Source of the DNA: JAFGCL01 sp964423835
GTDB taxonomy: Bacteria > Chloroflexota > Dehalococcoidia > UBA2247 > RBG-13-53-26
DNA: 64,000 nt
NCBI GenBank assembly: GCA_964423835.1
Contig: CAYRGJ010000016.1
Location: forward strand, 1 to 64,000
Reading direction: 5' to 3'
Part shown: piece by piece, positions 43,703 through 52,630 of the stretch
Numbering within the stretch: position 1 is the first letter of the stretch
How the letters are laid out: every line of letters starts with the position of its first letter
The notes under the pieces: generated by a model
Told to the model about the DNA's origin: nothing
What the model saw: only the letters and a program-made list of their open reading frames with translations
Databases searched by the model: none
Program-made: the position numbers and the translations under genes

Positions 43703-46700
43703 CTAGTCCCCTCCAGCTTCAGCATCGCACCGGAGACACCTGGCAGCCTCCGACATTGCCTCTTGCGCGGTGTAGCCCATGCTGACCTCTTCAAACGAGC
43801 TGGTCCTCTTGCCGGGATGGAGCTCATTGATGGTCACCCGCGGTCTCTCCTTGATGTCCTCCGCGTCGTCAGGCCGGGGGATCAGGAAGGTCTCCTGGTC
43901 CGGCCGGTCCACCCTGGGCCCCAACTCCTGTCCCTGGAGATACCGGTTGATGGAGCACGCGGCCCTCTGGCCGGCGGCGATGGCCTCGATCACGGTCGCC
44001 GGCCCGGTCACCGCATCCCCGCCGGCGAACACGCCGGGGCGGTCCGTGGCCAGGGTCCTCGGGTCGGCGGCTATGGTGCGCCCCGTGCCGATCTTGATGC
44101 CGTACTTCTCGCTGAAGCCGGTGTCAGGCCTCTGGCCTATGGCCTGAATCACGGTGTCACAGTCCACGGAGTACTCCGAGCCCTTTATCGGGCGCGGCGA
44201 CTTCCGCCCGCTCTTGTCGAACTCGCCCAGCTCCATGCGGACCATCTCCAGGCCGGTGACCCTGCCCTCCTGGCTCAGCACACGGGTGGGAGCGGTCAGC
44301 TCGTGTATCTGTATGCCCTCTTCCTCCACACCCACTATCTCCTCTTCGATGGCGGGCATGTCCTTCTTCTCGCGCCGGTAGTAGATGTGCACTTCCTGGG
44401 CGCCCATCCGCAGGGCCACGCGGGCGGAGTCGGTAGCGGTGTTGCCGCCGCCGATGACGGCCACCTTCTTGCCGATCTCCATGTCGCGCCCCAGGTTCAC
44501 GTTGCGCAGGAACTCCACGGCGTCGTAGACGCCCTTCACGTCCTCTCCGGGGACCCTCATCCTCTCACCGGCGTGGGCTCCCACGGCCAGGAAGACCGCC
44601 TTGAAGCCCCGGGCGAACAGGGAATCGATGTCGGCCACGCGGCTGTTCAGCTGGATGTCCACGCCCAGCTTCTCGATGTTCCGGATCTCCTGGTGGAGCA
44701 TCTCGTTGGGCAGGCGGTACTCGGGGATGGACACTGCCAGGCACCCGCCGGCCACCGGCAGCGCCTCGAAGACCGTGACCTGGTAGCCTTCCATGGCCAG
44801 GTCGTGGGCGGCCGAGAGCCCAGCGGGCCCGGCGCCGACTATGGCCACTCTCTCGCTCTTGCTGGGCTTCGTCCGGGGCATGTACTCGAAGCCTTTCTCG
44901 GCGGCCCAGTCGGCGGCGAACCTCTTGAGCTGCCGGATGGCCACCGGATCGTCCATCTGTCCGCGGCGGCACTTGCCCTCGCAGGGGTGGTGGCACACCC
45001 GGCCGCACACGGAGGGGAAGGGCAGCCGCTGCCTGATCAGCTTGTAGGCCTCTTCAAACCGGCCATCCTTGATGAAGGCGGCGTACCCTGGCACGTCCAG
45101 GCCGACGGGGCAGGTGTGCTGGCACGGCGCCCGGAACAGCCCGGCGCAGACCGCCGCCGGGCACTTCTTGTCGATGATGTGCTTCTCGTATTCCTCCCGG
45201 AAGTGGCGAATGGTGGACAGGACCGGGTTGGGGGCCGTCTGCCCCAGCCCGCAAAGCGAGGCCGAGCCCACCATCTCCGCCAGCTCCTGGAGGACATCCA
45301 GGTCTTCCATGGTGCCCCGGCCCTGGGTGATCTTGTTGAGTATCTCCAGCATCTTGGGAATGCCGGCCCGGCAGGGCAGGCACTTGCCGCAGGACTCGTC
45401 CTTGGTGAACTGGAGGAAGAACTTGGCCATGTCCACCATGCAGCTGTCCTCGTCCATGACGATGAGTCCGCCGGACCCCATGATGGCCCCCAGGCTGGTC
45501 ACCGATTCGTAGTCCACCGGGGTGTTGATATGCTCTATGGGAATGACCCCGCCGGACGGGCCGCCGATCTGCACGGACTTGTAGGCCTTGCCCTTCGGCG
45601 GGCCGCCGCCGATGTCGAACACCACGTGCCCCAGGGGCGTACCGACCGGCACCTCCGCGATCCCGGAGTTGGTGATCTTGCCCACCAGGCAGAAGGTCTT
45701 GGTGCCGGCATTGCCTCCGACGCCCACTCCCTTGTACCAGTCGGCCCCCTTCAGCACGATCTGCGGGACGACAGACCAGGTCTCCACGTTGTTGAGCGTG
45801 GTAGGCTTGTCGAACAGGCCCTTGTTGGCCGGGAACGGCGGCCTCTGCCGCGGGTTGCCTCGCTTTCCTTCTATAGATATGAGCAGGGCCGTCTCCTCGC
45901 CGCAGACGAAGGCCCCGGCGCCCGGGAACACGTCGAGGTCGAAGCTGAAGCCGGTCCCCAGTATGTTCTGGCCCAGGAGGCCCAGCCTCCGGGCCTCGCT
46001 GAGAGCATGCTGGAACGTGTCAATGGCCAGCGGGTACTCCGCGCGGATGTAGGCATAGCCCTGGCGGACGCTGCCGATGGCATAGGCCCCGATCAGCATG
46101 CCTTCGATCACCGAGTGGGGGTTGCCCTCCAGCACGGAGCGGTTCATGAAGGCGCCCGGGTCTCCTTCGTCACCATTGCAGACCACGAACTTCTCGTCCC
46201 CCTCCGCGCTGCGGACCATGCCCCACTTGCGCCCCGTGGGAAAGCCCGCTCCACCCCTGCCCCTGAGCCCGGACTTCAGCACCTCGTCCACCACCTCATC
46301 CGGCTTCATGGTGGTCAGGGCCTTGACAAAAGCCCGGTAGCCGTCGAAGGCGATGTACTCCTCGATGCTCCAGGGGTCGATGAGCCCGTTGAGGAAGAGG
46401 ACAACCCTCTTCTGGCGCTTGTAGAACTCGATATCCTTGTTGGCCGGGGCCGGCTTGCTGGTTATGGGGTCCACGTAGACCAGCCGCTCCACTATCTCCC
46501 CGCGGACCAGGTGCTTCTCCACGATCTCGTCCACGTCCGCCGGGCGGACCCTGGTGTAGAGGATGTCCCCGGGGGTGATGGTAACGTTGGGCCCCTTCTC
46601 GCAGAAGCCGCGGCAGCCTATCTTGGTCACACTCACCCTGACGCGCTTCTCCAGCCCCCTCCTCTTGATCGCCTCCCGAAGGGCGTCCTCCACCTCGTCG

Positions 46701-46858
46701 GCGCCGGCGGCGGTGCAGCCCGTGCCCCGGCAGACCAGAACGTCTATCTGCCTGGCGTCCCTGAACTTGGCGAAGTTGGTGTCCTCCCGGATGGCCAGAA
46801 GCGGCCTCACCCGCTTCTTTATCTCGTCGAGGTCCTGCAAGGTGCTTATCTTGTTCAC
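43703..46858 (-). CDS. hoxF: HoxF/NuoF fused to a GltD/NfnB-like module
   Basis: A 1051-residue fusion. Residues ~35-110 are a thioredoxin-like [2Fe-2S] domain (CRGTGC; GCRGFCEKG). Residues ~145-545 are the NADH/FMN subunit NuoF: GRGGAGFPTGRKW (200-212), NGDEGDPGAFMNR, and N3-cluster ligands ESCGKCLPC plus a later Cys near 536. From ~565 to 1035 lies a GltD module with Cys cap (CQHTCPVGLDVPGY; GRVCHHPCEGKCRRG), FAD fold VAIVGAGPAGLSAAH and NADPH fold VAVIGGGNTATDSARV with YYRREKKDMP. The GTG at 46858 has GGGGGGCG before it. It could accept both NADH and NADPH (inference). Confidence 0.9.
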   Translation of the reverse strand: MNKISTLQDLDEIKKRVRPLLAIREDTNFAKFRDARQIDVLVCRGTGCTAAGADEVEDALREAIKRRGLEKRVRVSVTKIGCRGFCEKGPNVTITPGDILYTRVRPADVDEIVEKHLVRGEIVERLVYVDPITSKPAPANKDIEFYKRQKRVVLFLNGLIDPWSIEEYIAFDGYRAFVKALTTMKPDEVVDEVLKSGLRGRGGAGFPTGRKWGMVRSAEGDEKFVVCNGDEGDPGAFMNRSVLEGNPHSVIEGMLIGAYAIGSVRQGYAYIRAEYPLAIDTFQHALSEARRLGLLGQNILGTGFSFDLDVFPGAGAFVCGEETALLISIEGKRGNPRQRPPFPANKGLFDKPTTLNNVETWSVVPQIVLKGADWYKGVGVGGNAGTKTFCLVGKITNSGIAEVPVGTPLGHVVFDIGGGPPKGKAYKSVQIGGPSGGVIPIEHINTPVDYESVTSLGAIMGSGGLIVMDEDSCMVDMAKFFLQFTKDESCGKCLPCRAGIPKMLEILNKITQGRGTMEDLDVLQELAEMVGSASLCGLGQTAPNPVLSTIRHFREEYEKHIIDKKCPAAVCAGLFRAPCQHTCPVGLDVPGYAAFIKDGRFEEAYKLIRQRLPFPSVCGRVCHHPCEGKCRRGQMDDPVAIRQLKRFAADWAAEKGFEYMPRTKPSKSERVAIVGAGPAGLSAAHDLAMEGYQVTVFEALPVAGGCLAVSIPEYRLPNEMLHQEIRNIEKLGVDIQLNSRVADIDSLFARGFKAVFLAVGAHAGERMRVPGEDVKGVYDAVEFLRNVNLGRDMEIGKKVAVIGGGNTATDSARVALRMGAQEVHIYYRREKKDMPAIEEEIVGVEEEGIQIHELTAPTRVLSQEGRVTGLEMVRMELGEFDKSGRKSPRPIKGSEYSVDCDTVIQAIGQRPDTGFSEKYGIKIGTGRTIAADPRTLATDRPGVFAGGDAVTGPATVIEAIAAGQRAACSINRYLQGQELGPRVDRPDQETFLIPRPDDAEDIKERPRVTINELHPGKRTSSFEEVSMGYTAQEAMSEAARCLRCDAEAGGD

Positions 46859-46869
46859 GTGTCGCCCCC

Positions 46870-47391
46870 CTATCTGCAGCCGCTCACTAGCTCTTTGACG
46901 GTGGTAGGCTTTACCCGCCGGTGGACATGCCCGTTCAGGGTGGCCACCGGCGCCAGGGCGCAGGCCCCCAGGCAGCGCACGGTGTCCAGCGACAGTACCC
47001 CGTCCGGGGTGGTGTCGCCGGGCTCCAGGTGGTACTCCTTTTTCATGACATCCAGGATCCGCTGACCGCCCCTGACATAGCAGGCGGTCCCCAGGCATAC
47101 CTGGAGGACGTATTTCCCTCTGGGCACGGTGGTGAAGAAGTTGTAGAAGCTGACCACCCCGTTGACCTCGCTGAGCGGGATCTTCATGATCTGCGAGATG
47201 GCCGTCAGCACCTCCGGCGGCAGGTAACCGACGCGCTCCTGGGATTGCTGGAGGACCCTGATCAGCCGCCCCGACTTGCCGGTGTTCAGGTCAACGATGT
47301 CGTTGACGTTCTTGAGGATGCGGGCGGTGTACTCAGCCCCGTCTTTGTCCGCCGGCAACGCCAGCTCTGCACTGGTTTCGACTGTCTGCAT
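46870..47391 (-). CDS. hoxE: HoxE/NuoE-like [2Fe-2S] subunit
   Basis: A 173-residue NuoE/HoxE-type protein: an N-terminal helical bundle (QERVGYLPPEVL) and a thioredoxin-fold [2Fe-2S] domain with ligands in CLGTACYVRGG and RCLGACALAP. It is the first gene of the hydrogenase operon. ATG at 47391 is chosen for the strong AGGAGGT seven bases upstream; the frame runs further but is not protein-like. Confidence 0.92.
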   Translation of the reverse strand: MQTVETSAELALPADKDGAEYTARILKNVNDIVDLNTGKSGRLIRVLQQSQERVGYLPPEVLTAISQIMKIPLSEVNGVVSFYNFFTTVPRGKYVLQVCLGTACYVRGGQRILDVMKKEYHLEPGDTTPDGVLSLDTVRCLGACALAPVATLNGHVHRRVKPTTVKELVSGCR

Positions 47392-47732
47392 GCCTACCTC
47401 CTGCCTGTGAAGCCCAGTTTCTCGCGGGTGCCATTTGGCGGGCAGTCCATAAGAATAGAGGAGCCCCTGCGGCGGTCTCTCAACTGCCAGAGTGCTCCCG
47501 GTTCTTCGTGGCGGTGCCAAGTGAAGAAGAGGCCCACTATCACTGAGAGTCTGCCTTTGTCTGCACCTCCTGGTCCGCCCAACCGGGTCCTGGTATTTCG
47601 GATTACCCCTTTCGATCTCTCCACGAGTATCGTAACACGGCTCCTGGACGGAGACAAACGCAACTGCGTATGTGGTAGAATGGGCGCCAACTCGACGCCA
47701 CTGGCGCTCCGTTTACTGCAGAAAGGACGGGT
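47392..47732. other. divergent regulatory region between hox and lon (341 bp)
   Basis: No gene is supported. It must hold the promoters of the hydrogenase operon (minus) and the Lon-type protease (plus). On plus, a TAGAAT at 47676-47681 is a plausible -10 with a poor -35 (GAGACA at 47651-47656, spacing 19). On minus I find no convincing -35/-10 pair with standard spacing, so the hox operon may need an activator or another sigma factor. I see no tRNA or riboswitch. Confidence 0.5.
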
Positions 47733-50159
47733 ATGACGAGGAAGCTGAACCCTGAAGACGCGCGCCGGACCTGTGACCCCGGGAGCCTGCGAATCGCCAG
47801 CACGGAGAACCTCGAAGCGCCGCAGGCTATCATCGGCCAGGACCGGGCCCTCAAGGCCCTGCAGTTCGGGCTGCAGATACAGAACTCGGGATTCAACATC
47901 TATGCCGCGGGCCCGCCAGGCACGGGCAAGATGACCGCCATCACCGGCTTCCTGGAGAGGCTGGCCCGGGACAAGGAGACCCCGAGCGACTGGTGCTACG
48001 TCAACAATTTCGACGACCCGTACCGGCCCAAAGCGCTGAAGCTGAGGCCCGGGCAGGCGCTGCAGTTCCAGCGCGACATGCGGCGTCTTATTGAGACGGC
48101 CCAGACCGACATAAGGCGGGCCTTTGACAGCGAGGACTACTCCAAGCGGAGGGAGGCTACGGCCAAGGCCTTCAACGAGAACCGCGAGCGGCTGTTCAGC
48201 CAGCTCAACATGCTGGCCCACGACAGCGGCTTCGCCCTCCAGATGTCGAGCATGGGCATACTTCTGGTACCGCTGTCCAAGGGCAAGCCCCTCACGGACC
48301 AGGAGGTGCTGGCCCTGAGCCCCGAGGAAAAGGAGAGCCTCTCCCGGCGGCAGGAGAGCATCCAGGGGCATATCAAGGAGGCGGTCACCCAGATGAGAAG
48401 CTGGGACCGGGAGGTCAAGGAGCAGATAGAGAAGATAGACCGTGAGGTGGTGGAGTTCATCCTGCAGACCTTCGTGGAGGACCTGGAAAGGAAATACAGC
48501 GAGGCCCCGGGGGTGGCCGACTACCTGGAAGCCGTGGGCAACGACATCATTGAGAACCGGGACCTGTTCCGATCGCCGCCGGAAGCGGCCGAGGGCAACC
48601 CCTTCGCCGCCAGGGCCCTGGCTGAAGCTTTCAAGAAGTACCAGGTGAACGTCCTGGTGGACAACACCAGCTTGAAAGGGGCCCCGGTGGTGACCGAGAT
48701 GATGCCCACCTTCAACAACCTGATCGGTCGCACGGAGAAGGAGGCCCAGTTCGGGGCCCTCACCAGCGATTTCACCATGATCCGCCCCGGCTCGATACAC
48801 CGGGCCAACGGTGGCTACCTGGTGATCAGGATGGAGGACATCGCGCAGGAGCTGATGGCCTGGGATGGCCTGAAGAGGTGCCTGCGGGAGCGCAAGATCA
48901 TCGTCGAAGAGATGGCCGAGAGGCTGGGGTTCGTGACGGCCAAGACCATACTGCCGGAGCCGATCCCGCTGACGATCAAGGTTATCCTGATCGGAAACAG
49001 CTTCTACTACTATCTCCTGTACCGCTACGACCACGAGTTCCCGGAGCTGTTCAAGGTGAAGGCGGACTTCGACGATTCCATGGACCGGGACGAGGAGACC
49101 ACCCGGCTCTACGCCGCCACCCTGTGCAGCGTCTGCACCAAGGACAACCTGCGCCACCTGGACAGCTCGGCGGTGGCCAAGGTGGTGGAGCATAGCTCCC
49201 GGCTGGCCGAGGACCAGCTGAAGCTCTCCACCAGGTTCGCCGAGATAGCGGACATAATCCGGGAGGCGGACTACTGGGCGGGGAAGCGGGGGCAGCCCCT
49301 GGTCTCCGGGGAGGACGTGTCCCAGGCCATCGAGCAGAAGGTCTACCGCTCCAACCTGATACTGGAGCGAATGAGGGAGATGATCGAGCGGCGCCTGCTG
49401 AAGATAGAGACGGATGGAGAGGTAGTGGGGCAGGTGAACGGCCTTTCGGTCATGGACCTGGGCGACCTCAGCTTTGGACGGCCCACCCGGATTACGGCCA
49501 GCACCGCCGTGGGGCCGGAGGGTGTGGTGCACATCGACCGGGAGGCCAAGCTGGGCGGTCCGATCCACACCAAGGGCGTTCTGATACTGGGCGGCATACT
49601 GGCGGAGCGTTTCGCCGGCGGGATGCCCCTGTCGCTGTCGGCCCGCCTGGTCTTTGAGCAGAGCTATGGTGAGGTGGAGGGCGACAGCGCCTCCAGCGCC
49701 GAGCTCTACGCCCTTCTATCGAGCCTGTCCGGTGTTCCCATCAAGCAGGGTCTGGCGGTCACCGGATCTATTAACCAGAAGGGCGAAGTCCAGGCCATCG
49801 GGGGCGCCAACCAGAAGATCGAGGGCTTCTACGACGTCTGCCGGGCCAAGGGGCTGACCGGGCAACAGGGGGTGGTCATACCGGCCAGCAACGTGCAGAA
49901 CCTGATGCTGCGGGAGGACGTGGTCGAGGCCATCCGGGGCGGGCAGTTCCACGTCTACAGCGTGGAGAGCGTTGACGAAGGGATCGAGGTGCTGACCGGC
50001 ATCGCCGCGGGCAGGCGCCTGGGGGATGGGCGGTTCGAGGCCGGGTCCATCAACGACCGGGCCCAGAAGCGGCTGGAGCGCCTGGCCAGGGTCATGCGGG
50101 AGTTCGGCAAGCAGGACCGGAAGGAGCGCCAGCCCCGGGCCAGGAAGAACAGCGAGTAG
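47733..50159 (+). CDS. Lon-type ATP-dependent serine protease (AAA_32 group)
   Basis: An 808-residue protease. Walker A GPPGTGKM is at 60-67, an unusual long helical segment occupies ~100-270, and the C-terminal S16 protease domain has the Ser-Lys dyad S652 (GDSASSAE) and K695 (GGANQKIEGF), 43 residues apart as in E. coli Lon. It lacks the ~300-residue LAN substrate-binding domain of LonA and has no membrane helices like archaeal LonB. It therefore belongs to the bacterial 'lon-related' group. ATG follows AAAGGACGG. It probably degrades damaged or regulatory cytosolic proteins. Confidence 0.9.
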   Translation: MTRKLNPEDARRTCDPGSLRIASTENLEAPQAIIGQDRALKALQFGLQIQNSGFNIYAAGPPGTGKMTAITGFLERLARDKETPSDWCYVNNFDDPYRPKALKLRPGQALQFQRDMRRLIETAQTDIRRAFDSEDYSKRREATAKAFNENRERLFSQLNMLAHDSGFALQMSSMGILLVPLSKGKPLTDQEVLALSPEEKESLSRRQESIQGHIKEAVTQMRSWDREVKEQIEKIDREVVEFILQTFVEDLERKYSEAPGVADYLEAVGNDIIENRDLFRSPPEAAEGNPFAARALAEAFKKYQVNVLVDNTSLKGAPVVTEMMPTFNNLIGRTEKEAQFGALTSDFTMIRPGSIHRANGGYLVIRMEDIAQELMAWDGLKRCLRERKIIVEEMAERLGFVTAKTILPEPIPLTIKVILIGNSFYYYLLYRYDHEFPELFKVKADFDDSMDRDEETTRLYAATLCSVCTKDNLRHLDSSAVAKVVEHSSRLAEDQLKLSTRFAEIADIIREADYWAGKRGQPLVSGEDVSQAIEQKVYRSNLILERMREMIERRLLKIETDGEVVGQVNGLSVMDLGDLSFGRPTRITASTAVGPEGVVHIDREAKLGGPIHTKGVLILGGILAERFAGGMPLSLSARLVFEQSYGEVEGDSASSAELYALLSSLSGVPIKQGLAVTGSINQKGEVQAIGGANQKIEGFYDVCRAKGLTGQQGVVIPASNVQNLMLREDVVEAIRGGQFHVYSVESVDEGIEVLTGIAAGRRLGDGRFEAGSINDRAQKRLERLARVMREFGKQDRKERQPRARKNSE

Positions 50160-50170
50160 CTGCGGGCCCC

Positions 50171-50259
50171 CCGGCAGCGGCGCTGCCGGCCAACCTGGCA
50201 GCGGCTGATGCCGGTCCACGGGCGACGGCGTCTGCCGGACGCGCCCCTTGACAGGGGCG
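50171..50259 (+). terminator. two hairpins after the Lon-type gene
   Basis: CCGGCAGC (50171-50178) pairs with GCTGCCGG (50182-50189), and CGCCCCT (50242-50248) with AGGGGCG (50253-50259). The second is followed only by a short GCCGTTTG. They lie 12 and 83 bases after the stop codon and are plausible terminators with weak T-runs. Confidence 0.5.
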
Positions 50260-50356
50260 GCCGTTTGTGAAACCATCCGTGGCGAATATTGAATTCTTGT
50301 GACATCGCCTGCCCTGAGCGGTGATACCGGGTCAATCCAGGGAGGAAGCGCTGAAG

Positions 50357-50758
50357 ATGATGAAGGCCATTGCCCAGAACGACAACTACGTCATTGCGGT
50401 GGACCCGGCCAAGAATCGGGCCTATCTGACGCTGATCGGGTACTGGAAGAGCCGCACGGAGGTGCCGGGGTATATCGATGATTGGAGAAAGGCCATACGC
50501 GAGCTGTCCAGGGGATTCACGGTTCTCTCGGATGTCAGTCGAATGAAGGCACCTCCGCAGGATGTGGTGCCGCTCCATACCGAAGCCCAGAAGGTCCTCA
50601 TGGGCAGCGGCCTTTCCAGGGTGGCGGAGTTGGTGGGCAGTGATGTCATAACCAGGATGGCCGTCGACCGTTTCTCCCGGGAGTCGGGCATGTACAAGGG
50701 GACCTTCGATAACTGGAGAGAGGCTGACGACTGGCTGGACAAGAAGGAATCCCGCTAG
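50357..50758 (+). CDS. small STAS/SpoIIAA-like protein of unknown function
   Basis: A 133-residue soluble protein. The alternating strand/helix pattern (YVIAVDPAKNRAYLTLIGYW, then a helix, FTVLSDVSRM, helix, VAELVGSDVITRM) resembles single-domain STAS/SpoIIAA-like proteins. I have no motif that proves it. ATG at 50357 is preferred because AGGGAGG lies 11 bases upstream; a GTG at 50321 is in frame. No obvious partner gene is adjacent. A strong pyrG promoter follows downstream. Confidence 0.6.
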   Translation: MMKAIAQNDNYVIAVDPAKNRAYLTLIGYWKSRTEVPGYIDDWRKAIRELSRGFTVLSDVSRMKAPPQDVVPLHTEAQKVLMGSGLSRVAELVGSDVITRMAVDRFSRESGMYKGTFDNWREADDWLDKKESR

Positions 50759-50886
50759 GAGCGGGCGCCATCGGAGGCTGGCCTACCCGGGCCGCATCCC
50801 TGGCCGGGATCTTCAGCCGGACCGGCCGCCGGAACAGGTGAAGAAAAGGGCTGCCGGAACAGCCGGAAAAGGCGGCAAAAATGGCC

Positions 50887-50914
50887 TTGACAGAGGGTCG
50901 AAAGCTGGTATACT
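50887..50914 (+). promoter_or_regulatory. strong sigma-70-like promoter of pyrG
   Basis: TTGACA (50887-50892) and TATACT (50909-50914) are 16 bases apart. Transcription would start near 50921, about 50-80 bases before the pyrG coding region. This is among the best consensus promoters in the window. Confidence 0.8.
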
Positions 50915-50998
50915 TGTCGGTGGATTAAGTTCCCCTCGGTAACTGATACTCTTCACCGTAAGGAGCCCGCCGCGAAATACATATTCATAACTGGTGGT

Positions 50999-52630
50999 GT
51001 GGTTAGCTCGGTTGGGAAGGGCATCACTGCCGCTTCGATTGGCAGAATACTCAAGAGTCGCAACATCGCCGTCACTATTCAGAAGCTCGACCCCTACCTG
51101 AATGTCGACCCCGGGACCATGTCCCCCTACCAGCACGGCGAGGTGTTCGTCACCCGGGATGGCGCGGAGACCGACCTGGACCTGGGGCACTACGAGCGCT
51201 TCATCGACATTGAGCTGACGGCGGCATCCAGCGTTTCGACGGGACAGATCTACAGCTCGATACTGGCCGCAGAAAGGCGGGGAGATTTCCTGGGTGGCAC
51301 GATCCAGGTGGTGCCCCATGTGACCAGCGAGATCAAGCGGCGCATCAGGGAACTGGGGGAGGCCAGCGGCGCTTCGGTGATGATCGTCGAGGTGGGTGGG
51401 ACCGTGGGGGACATCGAGGGGCTCCCCTACCTGGAGGCCATCCGGCAGATGCGCACCGAGGTGGGGAGGGATAACGTGCTCTACGTGCACGTGACCCTGC
51501 TGCCCTACATCGGGTCCACCGGGGAGCTGAAGACCAAGCCCACCCAGCACAGTGTCAACGAGCTGCGCCGCATAGGCATCCAGCCTGACATTATCATATG
51601 CCGGAGCGATCGTCCGGTTACTGACGGGATCACGGACAAGCTGGCCCTGTTCTGCAGCGTGGAGAAGAAGGCAGTGATACCGCTGATGACGGTCCAGACC
51701 ATTTACGAGGTGCCACTGATACTGGAGGAAGCGGGCCTGGGCAACATCATGCTGGAAATGCTGAAGGTCCCCAACCGGGGTGAGGACTTGCGGGAGTGGC
51801 GGGCCCTGGTGGACGGGATGAAGACCCCCCGGGATCCCATACCCATCGCCCTGGTGGGCAAGTACGTGGAGCTTCAGGATGCCTACATCTCGGTGCGGGA
51901 AGCCCTGGGCCACGCCGCCGCCCAGTTGAACTCCGAAGTCGAGCTCCGATGGGTACAGTCGGAGGACCTGACGAAGGACGATGCCAACGTGGAGAGGTAC
52001 CTCGGCTCCGTTCAGGGTATCCTGGTCCCCGGCGGGTTCGGCTACCGGGGCTTCGAGGGCATGGTCAGAACGGCCAGGTATGCCCGCCAGCGCCAGGTGC
52101 CGTACTTCGGTCTCTGCCTCGGCCTGCAGGTAATGGTAGTGGAGCTCTGCCGGCACATCTACTGCTCGGAGGAGCCAAACTCCACCGAGTTCATGCCCGA
52201 CACACCCTACCCGGTCATAGACCTGCTGCCGGAGCAGCGGGGCCTGGAAGTCAAGGGGGGCACGATGCGGAAGGGGACCTACCCCTGCCAGGTGGTGCCC
52301 GGGACCCGCGCGGCGGTGGCCTATGGCGAGCCACTCGTCAACGAAAGACATCGCCACCGGTTTGAGTTTAACAATGACTTCCGCTATACTCTGGAGCAGG
52401 CAGGACTCATGGCCTCCGGCCTGTCCCCTGACGGCAGACTCGTCGAGATCGTTGAGCTCAAGAATCATCCCTGGATGCTGGCAACCCAGTTTCATCCCGA
52501 ATTCAAGTCCCGGCCGAACAGGCCGCATCCTTTATTCCTCGATTTCGTGAAGGCGGCGAAGCGGACCATGCGCGAGGGAGCGCAGCATCCTTTGCCCCTG
52601 CAGGGAACGGAGGGGAAGGCTAGAGACTGA
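50999..52630 (+). CDS. pyrG: CTP synthase
   Basis: A 543-residue CTP synthase, which aminates UTP to CTP. The N-terminal synthetase P-loop (SSVGKGITAASIGR) and C-terminal glutaminase triad (nucleophile in FGLCLGLQ, His/Glu in TQFHPEF) are present. The first ordinary start is GTG at 50999, but conserved protein continues upstream: codons from 50975 read KYIFITGGV, the usual CTP-synthase N-terminus. AAGGAG (50960-50965) is spaced for a start at 50972, where the codon is GCG. The true start is therefore probably at or near 50972 by a non-standard codon, or the base call is wrong. The stop overlaps the next start. Confidence 0.93.
   Translation: MVSSVGKGITAASIGRILKSRNIAVTIQKLDPYLNVDPGTMSPYQHGEVFVTRDGAETDLDLGHYERFIDIELTAASSVSTGQIYSSILAAERRGDFLGGTIQVVPHVTSEIKRRIRELGEASGASVMIVEVGGTVGDIEGLPYLEAIRQMRTEVGRDNVLYVHVTLLPYIGSTGELKTKPTQHSVNELRRIGIQPDIIICRSDRPVTDGITDKLALFCSVEKKAVIPLMTVQTIYEVPLILEEAGLGNIMLEMLKVPNRGEDLREWRALVDGMKTPRDPIPIALVGKYVELQDAYISVREALGHAAAQLNSEVELRWVQSEDLTKDDANVERYLGSVQGILVPGGFGYRGFEGMVRTARYARQRQVPYFGLCLGLQVMVVELCRHIYCSEEPNSTEFMPDTPYPVIDLLPEQRGLEVKGGTMRKGTYPCQVVPGTRAAVAYGEPLVNERHRHRFEFNNDFRYTLEQAGLMASGLSPDGRLVEIVELKNHPWMLATQFHPEFKSRPNRPHPLFLDFVKAAKRTMREGAQHPLPLQGTEGKARD

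Noticed and set aside
43208..47065. A 1285-codon open frame on the plus strand opposite hoxF
   Set aside because: It has low-complexity composition and no recognisable domain, and lies fully over the well-supported HoxF-GltD and NuoG-like genes.
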